Shown: positions 7,452 to 16,919, counted from the stretch's first letter. The stretch: 16,919 bases of DNA from Cudoniella acicularis (GCA_013054445.1 JAAMPI010001260.1:1-16919), one strand, 5' to 3'. The notes: generated by a model from the sequence alone, not told the origin. Program-made: numbers and translations.

Positions 7452-10400
7452 GCTATTCTCTCGTACGTCCTTGTTGCTCTCTAGTAGCTATACGCCGGTA
7501 GTGAATACTAGTTAGCGATAAAGTCTCGGATAATTATTAAAAGAATAAATATCTTTTCTATCTTAGCTCGTTATAGAGTTCTATCTTTTATATATAACTC
7601 CTTGTCTAAGTATAGGTTATATATAACTTCTTATTTAATAGCTTCGTAAATTTGTTCGATCTATAGGCCTAGGTTGTCTATAGCTATAATCTCTTTAATT
7701 ACTAGTATAAAGTCTTCGTTTTCTAGGGTTCGAAGGATTATTATTTCTTTATATTATTTATTGTCTTCGTATCCTAGTTTCTGACTAAGAGCGTCTATTC
7801 TAGCGTTATTAGTTCCTTTTATATGTTTTATTATAAGGTCGTAACTAGCTAATTCCTTAGACTATCGTACTAGACGTCGATTATTTAAGACCTTAATAGT
7901 TATAAAGGTTTAAAGATTTATATAGTTAATATAGATAATAACTAAGAATCGAGCTTTTTATAGATAAACTCGTTAATATCGTAACACCTCTACTATTATA
8001 AGTAGTTCCTTTTTATAGATATTATAGTTTTGTTCTAGAGGCGATATTTTTTTATAAGAAATAGGCTACCGGATATAGCTTACTGTTATCGTCTACCTAG
8101 AGGTAGACACCTCTAGTCTAAGTATTAGACACGTCTATCTCGACGACGCTTTATCTATTGTCTTAATAGCTTTAAAGAATAGGTTTCTTTTCGAATTATT
8201 TCTTAAGCTATTAGAAAGCTTCTTCCGCTTTCTTATCCTATACGAACTCGGTATCTTTTAGATAAGTTATATAAATAGTTTAGCGATCCCCGAATATCTT
8301 TTAATAAAGATCCGGCTAAAATTTACGAATCCTAGGAATAACTAGACGTTCTTAACGTTCTAGGGTAATACCTATTCCTTAATTATTTTTGTTTTTTTTA
8401 GGGTTAACGCTTATTTCTCTAGGTCTTATAATATAGCCTAGGGATATCGTCTCGATAACTCCGAATTCGTATTTAGATAGCTTAAGTCTTAAATTAACTT
8501 CTATAAGTACTCGTATAACTTGTTTTATATATATCTTATAGTCTTCTTTCTTCTTAGAAAAGACTAAGATATCGTCTAAATAATATATAACTATAATATC
8601 TAGGTATTTATATAATATAAAGTTGTTCTACTATTAATAAATAGCTAATACGTTTATTAGTCCGAATAGTATTATTATATACTCTTATAATCTTAAAGAT
8701 AGAATAAACGCTATTATCTATTTATAACTTTTAGTAATTCTAATTAAATTAAACGCGCTCTTTTAGTCTAATTTTATAAAGATAACCGCCTTAGCTAATC
8801 TATCTTATAGATATTACGTATTAGGTATTAGATATACGTCTCTAACTATTATAACGTTTAGTCTCTAATAGTCTATATAAGGTCTCCTATTAGGATCTCC
8901 TTTCTTATATACTAATAATATATTAGCTATAGCTAGGGACTTAGATTCTTAGATCTATCTCTTCTTAACTACTTAGTCTATATACTTCTCGAGCGTCTCT
9001 AAGGTTTACGGATTATATCGTCGACACTTTTTAGATAGTAGCTTTATTTCTTCTTTAATTATAATAATATAGTCTTATAGTTTATATTCTAGTAGAGCTC
9101 TTAAATCTTCTAAGTTATCGAACAGTTTTACGAATTCTTAATATTATAATAATATCTCTAGTTAGTTTATTTTAACTTCTAATATCGGTCTACTTATTAT
9201 ACTTTCGTTAGTAACCTTATCGCTTAAGGTTACGTATACCTCTCTTAGGTCAGATAGTTATTCTATCCTTTTATATTTATAACGTATAAAACCTATCGTA
9301 CTAGTCGTCTAGTCGATATTTATATTATATTACTTAATCTATAATATCTTAAGGACTATTAGATATCTCTCGAGTAAGATAACGTCTAGGTTAATTATCT
9401 CGTAATACTCTTCTAGTATAATTAGGGGTAGCTATCTTACCTCCTTCCTAACCTATCTATCGATTCCCGCTTGTTTACCTCTTAAGAGTATAAGTTAATA
9501 TAGTCTCTATAGTAGTTCTATAAGAATTAGTTAATTTATCGCGAAGTTAAGGTCGATATAGTTTTCTTATACTCCTAAATCGATTATAGCTCGTATTCTA
9601 ATTCCGCTAAGCTTAATAATAATAATAAGTTGTCTATACCTAGCTATCGCGGCTACTTCCCGGATTCGTGTCTCGGTATAGGTAGTCTCGGTTAAGAGAT
9701 TTTCCTAGACTCGCTATTAGTCCGTAGCCTCTATAAGTCGGTATAGTATATACGTTTATAGCTTATTCGTCCCTATAACCTAGTCCCGGACGTAGTTAGT
9801 CCTTAAGCCTATAACTAGTATAGTCTTTTCCTAGATCCTCTCGTCGTTACTAGTCCCGACTATTTCCTAGACGCTCCTAGGTTCTACTTTATCGTCGAAG
9901 ATCGATAGTCGTTTATTATAGATTAAAATAGTAGCGATATAATAGCGCTCTCCTAGCTCGTTATATTAGGCTATAAAGACGATTCTTCGTATATCCCTAT
10001 AAATAATTTAATATAGTTCTTTAAAGACGGGCTTGTCTTAAGTCCCCTTATCTTCTTCGAAGTATAGCTTATCTAATAACTAGTTTAGACTGTTCCTAAC
10101 TAGTAGTCTCTATATTTATATATCGTTATCGACGCGGGTAAGTACCTAGTATTCGCCGACTTCTAGTAATAGGTTATCTCTTCTTAGTTCTTAGTCTAAA
10201 TCTTTATAATTCTCTTAATTTAGAAGTTCGTCTACTTACGACAGAATTCCCTATTACTCGAGTTGTTCTTCGCTAACGAGTTAGAGGTCTCTTAAACAAG
10301 CGCTTCTATCCTCGCTTTTACTATTATTAATAGATTTAATAAGGATTATGTCTCCTAAATCGTTCTAGCTTAATAGTAGATCTATTTATATCGCGATTCC

Positions 10401-11400
10401 TTACTGTTTAAGTTGTTCGTCTATAGCTATACTTAGGTCTCTTATTAAGGCGTTCTTTTTACTACTATCTTCGCTAGGTTTAACGAGTCTTAGCTAATTA
10501 GATACTCGCTCGGTTATTCTAAACTCTCGGACTAGTTTCTTACTAAATTTCTTAGTCTTCTTTTTAGGGCCGCTCTTCTTATAGTCCCTAGCTATATACC
10601 TTACGATACTATACGTAAAACATAACTAGTTTTTAAGTCGTCGTTCTTTTTCTTTAAACGAGAGACCTAGTCTCTCGATAGCGGCGACTTCTCTTAGTTC
10701 CTAACATAGTTTTCTTAGTCCGCCTTAATAACCTTCTCGACTATAGGTAGACGACGTCTAGTCGCGTATTCGTTCGTATAATCTATTATTAATCTATATA
10801 CTTATATCGATTAGAATATTAATATTAATAGGTTACTAGTCTATCCGAGTAAGCTCGTCCTTAATACTGTTCTTTAGCCTACGCTAATAGTAGCTTAATA
10901 GTACCTGTATGTCCTAAGCGGCTAACGTAATATATCTTAAGAATATAGTTACGTAATCGATTACTCGTCTTGTCTAATTTAGGTAGAATAGCGCGCGTTC
11001 TACTGTTTTCTTTACGTCGATATCTTTAAATACTCGTCTAATTTTAGTTTTAAATCCTTTAAACGTTCTAAAGATTCTTTAGGCTGTTTCTATCCTTTCC
11101 CTTCTTAGTTCGTTAAGATAGTTCCTTAGAAATAGCTCGATCTACTTAGCTACTTCCCTTCGAAGGTACGATACTACCTATACGCTATAGGCCTCGCGTA
11201 TCTTAAACTTATTATCGTAGAATCGAAAATAGATTTCTATCTATAAGATAAAAGTCTTAAAGTCTTTCCGGCTCTCGTAGAATTTGTCTAATACGGAGAC
11301 CTTAAGTTCTTCGTTAGCTTCGACCTTAACCTTAGTAACTAAAGCGTCTTCTATATCCTCGTTACCGTTATCGGTTAAAAGGTTAGTTACTAGAATAAGG
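7452..11400 (-). pseudogene. gag-pol pseudogene of copy C
   Basis: Domains in minus-strand order: Gag core (about 11330-10800; LDKFYESRKDFKTFIL then a stop), a CCHC knuckle at 10622-10581 now reading CFTYSIVRYIARDY, protease IIDLGV at about 9585-9570 (expected DSG has become DLG, followed by a stop from CAA), RT from about 8900 to 8350 with the catalytic loop YLDDILVF at 8582-8559, and RNase H about 8160-7770 (EIDVSN, then LEQNYNIYKKELL, then ARIDALSQK). There are many in-frame stops, mostly TAA/TAG at former CAA or TGG codons. In RNase H an A7 run near 8050 shifts the frame by one. RT retains its Asp pair, but the element cannot make a full polyprotein. The 5' end is approximate. Confidence 0.82.
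10253..10490 (-). repeat. Degenerate tandem duplication in copy C gag-pol spacer
   Basis: Two related segments are offset by 150 bp: agttgttc...ggtctctta begins at 10261 and again at 10411. Both read, on the minus strand, as related stretches (LRDL...EEQLEQ and IRDL...DEQLKQ). The offset is 50 codons, so the frame was kept. Copy B has one unit only (around 14735-14835). The two units differ at many positions, so the duplication is not recent. Confidence 0.6.
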
Positions 11401-11559
11401 TTAACTCTACTAGCCTAGCTAGTAGTCGCGGCCTTAGGTAGTTGTAGCGCTATATCGTAATACTTTACTTTAAGACTAGTACTTAAAGTATAACGGAACT
11501 AGGTCTACTTAACTAAAGACAGCGCCTTAGGTAAGTAAGAGGTCTATCGGATTAGTAAT

Positions 11560-11921
11560 ATAAAAGTATAGACGTTATAATCTTACTAGTATTTATTAAC
11601 TAGAAAGCTTAGTACGTTATAAGTAAAGATAACTAAAGTATAATATAAGATTATTATAAAAAGTTAAGTATAAAGTTTCTATCTAATAAGGAAATCCCTT
11701 TACTTATATAGATCCCTTAACTCTATAGGCTATAGGCACCTAAGTAGGCCGAGGGCCGTTCGGCCCCTTTATTAAGCTTTAGCCCCTGACTCTATTACCT
11801 AACTAGTCCCGTGACTTGTTACGTAATCCTCGTGACTTAGGACCCTAGTTCTCTATACTACTCCTATTAGTCGTAGCCGAGTCTTAGGCCTAGGCCTACT
11901 CGTAATATCGATTCGTAATAT
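11560..11921 (-). repeat. 5' LTR region of copy C
   Basis: This matches copy B (13292 inward) as a reverse complement. It starts, in element orientation, atattacga at 11921-11913. It contains GC-rich ggcctaggcc (near 11887-11896), a GGGCCG-tt-CGGCCC hairpin (11753-11766) and a TATA-like gatctatataag near 11702-11713. No canonical TG is left at the end. The internal boundary and primer-binding site could not be fixed, so 11560 is approximate. Confidence 0.55.
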
Positions 11922-12339
11922 CTTAGTCAGAAACTAGAGTATAAAGATAATAAATAATATAAGAAAACAGCGATCTTTTAAACTCTAGAAAATAGAGATC
12001 TTATTCTAGTAATTATAGAGATTATAGCTATAGATAATAATAGTCTATAGATTAAATAAATCTATAAAGCTATTAAATAATATTTAAAATATAACCTATA
12101 TATAGACCTAGAACTATATCTAAAGAACAAACTCTTATAATAAGAATAGAGTAATAAGATATTTATTCTTAAGATAATTATTAGAGACTTTATAGCTAAC
12201 TAGTATTCGCTACTAGTATATAGCTACTAGAGAATAAAGAGAACCTATAAAAGAATAGTAAAGAATTACTAGTACCTTAAGCTAAGAACGCTAGTTAATT
12301 AGGTAGTCAGCGACTATAACGCCTATATTAGAAATAAAA

Positions 12340-12965
12340 TAACATATTATACCTCTTATAGATAGTGTTAAGAGGTATAATTAAAAGATAAAGTACTAAT
12401 ATATATTAACTATCGATTTTAATATTATATAAAGATATTTTATTAAAAGCTTAATAGAAAAAGACTTCTAGAAGAGCTATCTTCTCCTTTATTATATAGA
12501 CAAGAATAAGCTTCTAAGAGGTTCTAGTGATTTAAAATCAACTATTAGTGATTAGATAGACACTCTATTATTACCCTATTAAATCTTAATTATCCTATTA
12601 TTTATTATCTAATTTTAAAATCAAGAGATAAGTCTTAAGATTAATCTCTTTATTATCTAATAACTATTATTCTATAATAATATAATATATCAGTCGATCG
12701 GCTTAATATTAGGCTGTCTTATATACTATTCTTATATATAAGCTAGTACTAAACAGGAATATTAAAGAACCTTCTAGAAGCTAGATATACCTAAGAAAAT
12801 ACTATATTCTTAAATAACTACTATAATAACCCTAGTAATTATAGTCTTTTATATAGTCCCTATTAGGCTTAGTAGGTAATAAATTAGGCTAACCTAATCA
12901 GGACTAGTAGGGTCACGTGACCTTCTAGAGAACAAAGTAGAATTAGATAAAAGATAGTTATTACG
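12340..12965. mobile_element. AT-rich insert splitting the integrase of fragment A (type unknown)
   Basis: About 110 nt would be expected between the integrase zinc domain and the catalytic core, but about 720 nt are present, and the frame differs on either side. The insert includes a 13-bp perfect hairpin at its left (12346-12381), direct repeats of attttaaaatcaa-type sequence, a TATA-like tatatataagctagtact near 12735, and an imperfect inverted pair (ccctattagg... / ...ctagtaggg) ahead of a tcacgtga palindrome near 12913-12920. The TATA and downstream region could be a relic LTR from about 12520 to 12830. Boundaries are approximate. Confidence 0.45.
12346..12381. repeat. 13-bp perfect inverted repeat (hairpin)
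   Basis: attatacctctta (12346-12358) and taagaggtataat (12369-12381) are exact reverse complements around a 10-nt loop. The hairpin sits where integrase homology is lost and may mark the end of an insertion. Confidence 0.75.
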
Positions 12966-13291
12966 ACTAGCTTATCTTATATAGGCTAATAGCGAACAGA
13001 TAGATAAGTATAGTACCTATATTACTTATACTATAAAAAACAATATTATAAGACTTTATTATTAAACTATTAAGATCTCTTAATTAAATAATAAGAGTAG
13101 AATATAACTTTATTCTAGTTATTATTAAGAGGCTTATAAAGTACGTAATCCTAGTACTATATATAGAAAGTAGTATAGCCGAGAACCTAGCTTATATCTT
13201 CCTAAAAGAGGTAGTCGCTTAATATAGACTATTAGAAGAGATTATATTAGACTAAGATAAGCTCTTTATATTAAAGTTTTAGATAGCGTTA

Positions 13292-13660
13292 ATATTACGA
13301 ACGGGATATTACGTATAGGCCTAGGCCTAAGGCTCGGCTACGACTAACGGGAATAGTATAGAGAACTAGGGTCTTAAGTTACGGGGGATTACGTGACTAG
13401 TTAGGTGATAGAGTCTAGGGCCGAAGCTTAGTAGGGGGACCGGTCGGTCCTTCGGCCTACTTAGGTGCCTACGGCCTATAGCTATAAAAGATCTATAAAG
13501 GTAAAGGGATTTCCTTANTAGNTAANAGCTNTATANTTAAACTTATTATANTAATCTTATATTATACTTTNATTATCNTTNNTTATAANNTANTAAGCTT
13601 TCTAGTTANTAANTACTAGTAAGATNNTAACGTCTATACTTTTATATTATTAATCTAATA
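13292..13660 (+). repeat. 5' LTR region of copy B
   Basis: Homologous to the inverted region 11921-11560. It begins taatattacga (13290-13300), contains ggcctaggcc (about 13318-13327), a nested hairpin (ggccgaag 13419-13426 with cttcggcc 13450-13457, inside it GGACCG-gt-CGGTCC 13437-13450) and TATA-like gctataaaag near 13471-13480. The 3' boundary is uncertain. Confidence 0.55.
13518..13627. other. Cluster of 17 ambiguous bases (N)
   Basis: Single or paired Ns lie at 13518, 13522, 13526, 13531, 13536, 13551, 13571, 13578, 13581-13582, 13589-13590, 13593, 13609, 13613 and 13626-13627. These are isolated ambiguous calls, not a scaffold gap. Aligned by eye to copy C, several fall on C or G positions. 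Likely a consensus conflict between repeat copies. Confidence 0.7.
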
Positions 13661-13860
13661 GACCTCTTGCTTATCTAAGATAGAGATCTTAGTTAAATAG
13701 ACCTAGTTCTATTATACTTTAAGTATTAGTCTTAAAGTAAAGTATTATAATAGCTTTATAATAACCTTTTAAGGGCGTGACTATTAGTTAAGAGACTAGT
13801 AGTATTAACTTTATAACTATTAACTACTTAAATACTAATATAGACAATAATAATAATAAG

Positions 13861-16800
13861 ATGTCTAATATATTAGTGACTTTAGTCAGGGTTAAGATAA
13901 ACAAAGGACTTAAGGTCTCTTTATTAGATAAATATTATAATAAACGATTAGACCTTAAAACCTTTATCTTATAGATATAAGTCTACTTTTAATTTTATAA
14001 TAACAAGTTTAAAATATAAGATACTTATAGTGTTTAGATAGCTTTATATCTTTAAAAAAAAAGTAATAAGATAGATTAAACTATTTCTAAGAAACTATCT
14101 TAATAAGCCTATAAGCTAGAAGATAGATATAAGTAAAAGGATTTTTAGGTCTTTTAAAAGATTTTAAGACTAAGATCTATAAAACGTTTAAAGATATTAA
14201 TTAAAAAAAACAGCTAAACAGGTCTTATTTAAATTATAATAGACTAGAAAGGCTATAGACTATATTATCGAATTCTAGAGGCTTATAATAAGGACTAGAT
14301 AAGATATTAAAGCCTTAATAAGCTATTATAATAAAGGGCTAAAAGATAATATAAAGAACAAACTTATTAGGTTTAACTATTAGCCTAATAATATTAAGGC
14401 TTTAATTAATACTAGTATACGAACTAATAACCGATGATATAAACGAATATAAGACTAAGCTAATACGAGTAAGGGTTGTTTAGGATATAATAGTCTTTAG
14501 GACAAGTATCTTAAAAGATATCTTAATAAAAGAGAAGTCGCTGTTATTAAGAGACCGAGTCTCTTACCTAAAGAAAAAGAACGACGATTTAAAAACTAGT
14601 TATACTTTATTTATAAAATAGTAGGATATATAGCTAAGGATTATAAGAAGGGTAACCTAAAGAAAAGAAATAAGAAACTATAGAAGAAGTAAGTCCGAGA
14701 AATTAGACTTATTAAACAAGTACTAGAAGAGCTAGTATTTATTAAAACTAGTGACGGCGAAAGCGAGGGTAGAGGGGCTCGATTATAAGACCTATAACTC
14801 GTTAGCGACGAACAACTCAAACTATAGAGAGTCTTAATACAAGTAAATAAACTATTAAGCTAAGAGAATTTTAAGGATTTAGACTAGGAGTTAGGCAGGG
14901 ACGACCTATTACTAGAAGTCGGGGAGTATTAGATACTTACCCGTATAGATAATAATATATAAACATAGAGACTACTAGTCAGGAATAGCCCGAACTAACT
15001 ATTAGACAAGCTATACTTTAAAGAGGATAAGGGAACTTAAGACGAGCCTATCTTTAGAAAACTATATTAAATTATATATAAAGATATATAGAGAATCGTC
15101 TTTATAGCCTAATATAATAAGCTAGGAGAGCGCTATTATATCGCTATTATACTAATATATAATAAACGACTATCGATCTTTAATAATAAAACAGAACCTA
15201 GAAGTGTCTAAGAGATAGTCGAGACTAGTAACGATCGGCTTAAAGACGAACTATATCTAGGACTAGGTTATAAAGACGAATAAGTTATAGTTATACGTTC
15301 TATACTGACTTATAAAAGCTATAGACTAGAAAAGAGTATAAGAGAATCTCTTGACTAAGAACACCCTTATAGAATCACGAGTCTATACGGCTATTATAAT
15401 AGTAAGATATAGATAACTTATTATTAAGATTAAGCTTAACAGAATCACTATATAAACTATAATCGATTTAAGAGTATAAGAGAACTATATTAACCCTGAC
15501 TTTATAATAAATTAACTGATTCTTATAAAACTATTATAAAGACCGTATTAACTTACGCTTCTAGGAGGCAAGTAGATAAGAATCGATAGATAGGTTAAGA
15601 AAGAGGCTAGACAGCTACCCCTGATTATACTAGAAGGCTATTACGAGGAAATAAGCCTAGACGTTATTCTACTAAGAAGACACCTAATAATCTTTAGAAT
15701 ATTATAGATTAAGCTATATAATCTAAGTATTAACTAGACGACTAGTATAATAGGTTTTATATAATATAAGTATAAAAGAGTAGAATAACTATAATATAGA
15801 TCGCTAAGCTCTAGATCGTATTACCCGCTAAGCTAAAAGACTATAGTATTTACCCGTAGGGGGAATACGCTTAGCACGCTATATAAGGCAAGAATATACT
15901 ATAGCCGAAGTCCGCCCGGGCTATATGACTAGTCGCGTGACTATCACGTGGCTTCGCTAAACAGTAGCGGACCTCCGACGCTATTATATTATAATAACTA
16001 TCTAACCTAAGAAAGGTTTACGCTACTTCTAGCGATATTAGGGCTACTAACGAGACCGGTAAACCGATATTAGAGTTTAAGGTAGAATAGCTAGCTATAC
16101 TAGTATAGTATCGAGAATTCGTTAAATTATTCGATAACCTAGAAGACATAAAGGCTTTACCGGAACATAAGCTATAAGATTATATAATCAGGCTTAAAAA
16201 TAGGATAAAGCTAATATCCGAGAAGTGTCGACGATATAATCTATAGATATTAAAGACGCTCGAGGAATATATAGAAAAGGTAACCGCGAAAGGTTAGATT
16301 TAAAAGTCAAAGTCACTTACTACTACTAATATATTATTAGTATATAAGAAAAGAGACCTAAGTAGTCGACCTTATATTAATTATCGCGGGCTAAATATCG
16401 TAATAATTAGAGACGTATATCTAATACTAAATATATAATATCTATAAAACAGATTGGTAAAGGCAGTTATTTTTATAAAATTAGATTAAAAGAATATATT
16501 TAATCTAATTAGAATTATTAAGAGATATAAGTAGATAATAGCCCTTATCTTATCCTTAGGATTATAAGAGTATATAATAATACTATTTAGACTAATAAAC
16601 GTATCTATTATTTACTAGCGTTAGAATAACGAGATTCTATACGAATATTTAGATATTATAGTTATATACTATCTTAATAATATCTTAGTCTTTTTTAAGA
16701 AATAAAAAGACTATAAGACGTATATAAAACAAGTTATATACGTACTTATAAAAGTTGACTTAAGGCTTAAGCTATCTAAATATAAGTTCGGAGTTATTAA

Positions 16801-16919
16801 AACTATATTTCTAGGCTATATTATAAGACCTAGAGAAATCAGCGTCGACCTTAAAAAAAACAAAAATAATTAAAGAATAAATAATACTTTAGAATATTAA
16901 AGACGTTTAATTATTTCTA
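13861..16919 (+). pseudogene. gag-pol pseudogene of copy B
   Basis: A frame opens with ATG at 13861 and continues into KVSLLDKYYNKRLDLKTFIL then a stop, matching the Gag of copy C. The zinc knuckle at 14603-14644 reads YFIYKIVGYIAKDY: C-x2-C-x4-H-x4-C spacing with every ligand now Tyr. Protease (about 15459-15480) reads IIDLRV then a stop, so DSG has become DLR. RT begins about 16365 (INYRGLN, IIRDVYL) and reaches the catalytic loop at 16670-16681, which reads YLNN instead of YLDD. Stops occur throughout. The gene is split by the 200-bp insert before RT. Non-functional. Confidence 0.8.
15793..15992. mobile_element. 200-bp short non-autonomous insertion in copy B
   Basis: It is flanked by a perfect 9-bp direct repeat AATAACTAT (15784-15792 and 15993-16001). 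Copy C carries a single AATAACTAT (minus strand, 9262-9254) in otherwise continuous homologous sequence, giving an empty site. The insert is richer in GC and CpA than its surroundings. It contains CGCTAAGCT twice (15802-15810, 15826-15834), an inverted cgcttagc (15869-15876), a CCCGGG and a CACGTG. The ends are only weakly inverted (aatata.. against ..tatatt). The 9-bp duplication fits Mutator-like (MULE) elements but does not prove that class. No ORF. Confidence 0.7.

Larger units (their letters stand above)
7452..11921 (-). mobile_element. Copy C: RIP-degraded Ty3/Gypsy retrotransposon, 3' truncated
   Basis: From right to left: LTR (11921 inward), Gag, zinc knuckle, protease, RT, RNase H, then loss of homology near 7452 at the start of integrase. 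The order protease-RT-RNase H, ahead of the integrase zinc domain kept in fragment A, is Ty3/Gypsy. Copy B is a close relative in the opposite orientation. Compared with B, C has a degenerate tandem duplication of about 150 bp near 10255-10490 and lacks B's 200-bp insert. No 3' LTR of its own family is present. Confidence 0.85.
11922..13291 (+). mobile_element. Fragment A: 3' pol piece of a related Gypsy element, sandwiched between C and B
   Basis: It starts abruptly with cttagtcagaaact, the LSQK of the RNase H end also present in copy C (near 7785-7815), and runs plus-strand through the RNase H/integrase linker and integrase. It stops at 13291 where the LTR of copy B begins. An insert of about 600 bp (about 12340-12965) splits it. 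Fully RIP-affected. It looks like the remains of an older element into which or beside which C and B were placed. Confidence 0.75.
11922..13291 (+). pseudogene. RNase H tail and integrase pseudogene (fragment A)
   Basis: The integrase zinc domain includes RTYKRI and LRTLVN*VVSDYNAYIRNK; the C-x2-C pair is now Y-x2-Y (YNAY, 12315-12326). After the insert, the catalytic core resumes in another frame: a stop-bearing KTIL*DFI with Asp at 13052-13054, then NFILVIIKRLIKY, AENLAYIFLKEVVA, and EIILD*DKLF with the second Asp at 13250-13252, about 66 residues later. The third catalytic residue lies beyond the break at 13291 and is absent. Dead by stops, frame disruption and truncation. Integrase identity is clear from the order and spacing of these motifs. 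Confidence 0.78.
7150..16919. other. RIP-mutated AT-rich isochore
   Basis: From about 7150 to the window end the sequence is TA-rich and nearly devoid of CpA and TpG, while CpG is common. Counted by eye, bases 9601-9900 contain 0 CpA, 2 TpG and 20 CpG. This is the mark of C-to-T change at CpA on both strands (RIP), not of CpG deamination. The host-gene part to the left has ordinary CpA/TpG. Stretches between the named retroelement parts hold no gene I can support. Confidence 0.85.
13292..16919 (+). mobile_element. Copy B: RIP-degraded Ty3/Gypsy retrotransposon, runs off the window
   Basis: From left to right: LTR (13292 inward), leader, Gag, zinc knuckle, protease, RT, cut by the right edge of the window just after the RT core. 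It is the reverse-complement partner of copy C along nearly its whole length. It is more decayed than C: the RT Asp pair has become Asn-Asn, and all four zinc-knuckle ligands are lost. It carries a 200-bp insertion (15793-15992) and a patch of ambiguous bases (13518-13627). Confidence 0.85.

Noticed and set aside
7150..16919. AT-rich block as a centromere core or mitochondrial insertion
   Set aside because: Ordered Gypsy domains and CpA-specific depletion explain it as RIP-mutated retroelements; no mitochondrial gene was recognised. A pericentromeric location cannot be excluded.
7150..16919. CRISPR array or prokaryotic operon
   Set aside because: No regularly spaced repeats; introns and gene families are fungal.

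Overview
The window comes from a filamentous ascomycete (Pezizomycotina). This is shown by a HET-domain gene, a Zn(II)2Cys6/fungal_trans regulator, short phase-exact introns (48-159 nt, GT...AG, CTGAC/CTAAC-type branch sites) and a long AT-rich block with the signature of repeat-induced point mutation (RIP). The lineage could be Leotiomycetes-like, but that is a guess.

Layout. (1) 1-1905, plus: the 3' part of a HET-domain gene, open through the left edge. (2) 2420-3607, plus: a complete four-exon short-chain dehydrogenase/reductase (SDR; 327 aa after splicing). (3) 3680-6442, minus: a complete five-exon Zn2Cys6 transcription factor (796 aa after splicing). It converges on the SDR gene with only 72 bp between the stop codons. 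The exon structures were worked out by hand from splice signals and reading-frame continuity. (4) 6443-7163: the regulator's upstream region, with a hexanucleotide repeat, followed by a 157-bp foldback element at the edge of the normal-composition DNA. (5) 7164-16919: a RIP-degraded retrotransposon nest with almost no CpA or TpG but abundant CpG, and no intact gene.

The nest has at least three pieces of one or closely related Ty3/Gypsy family. Copy C (minus, about 7452-11921) has its LTR, Gag, zinc knuckle, protease, RT and RNase H, and is cut off near the start of integrase. Fragment A (plus, about 11922-13291) holds the RNase H tail and integrase, and is split by a foreign insert of about 600 bp. 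Copy B (plus, about 13292 to the window end) runs from LTR to RT. C and B diverge head-to-head around A as a giant imperfect inverted repeat. An LTR-like block (7164-7451) abuts the broken end of C. B carries a 200-bp short insertion with a 9-bp target duplication, and C supplies the matching empty site.

The three host genes suggest no defined pathway. The SDR and the regulator may be functionally linked by proximity, but nothing in the sequence proves it. I found no convincing new multi-gene system. The most informative signals are the RIP pattern and the nested-element structure.
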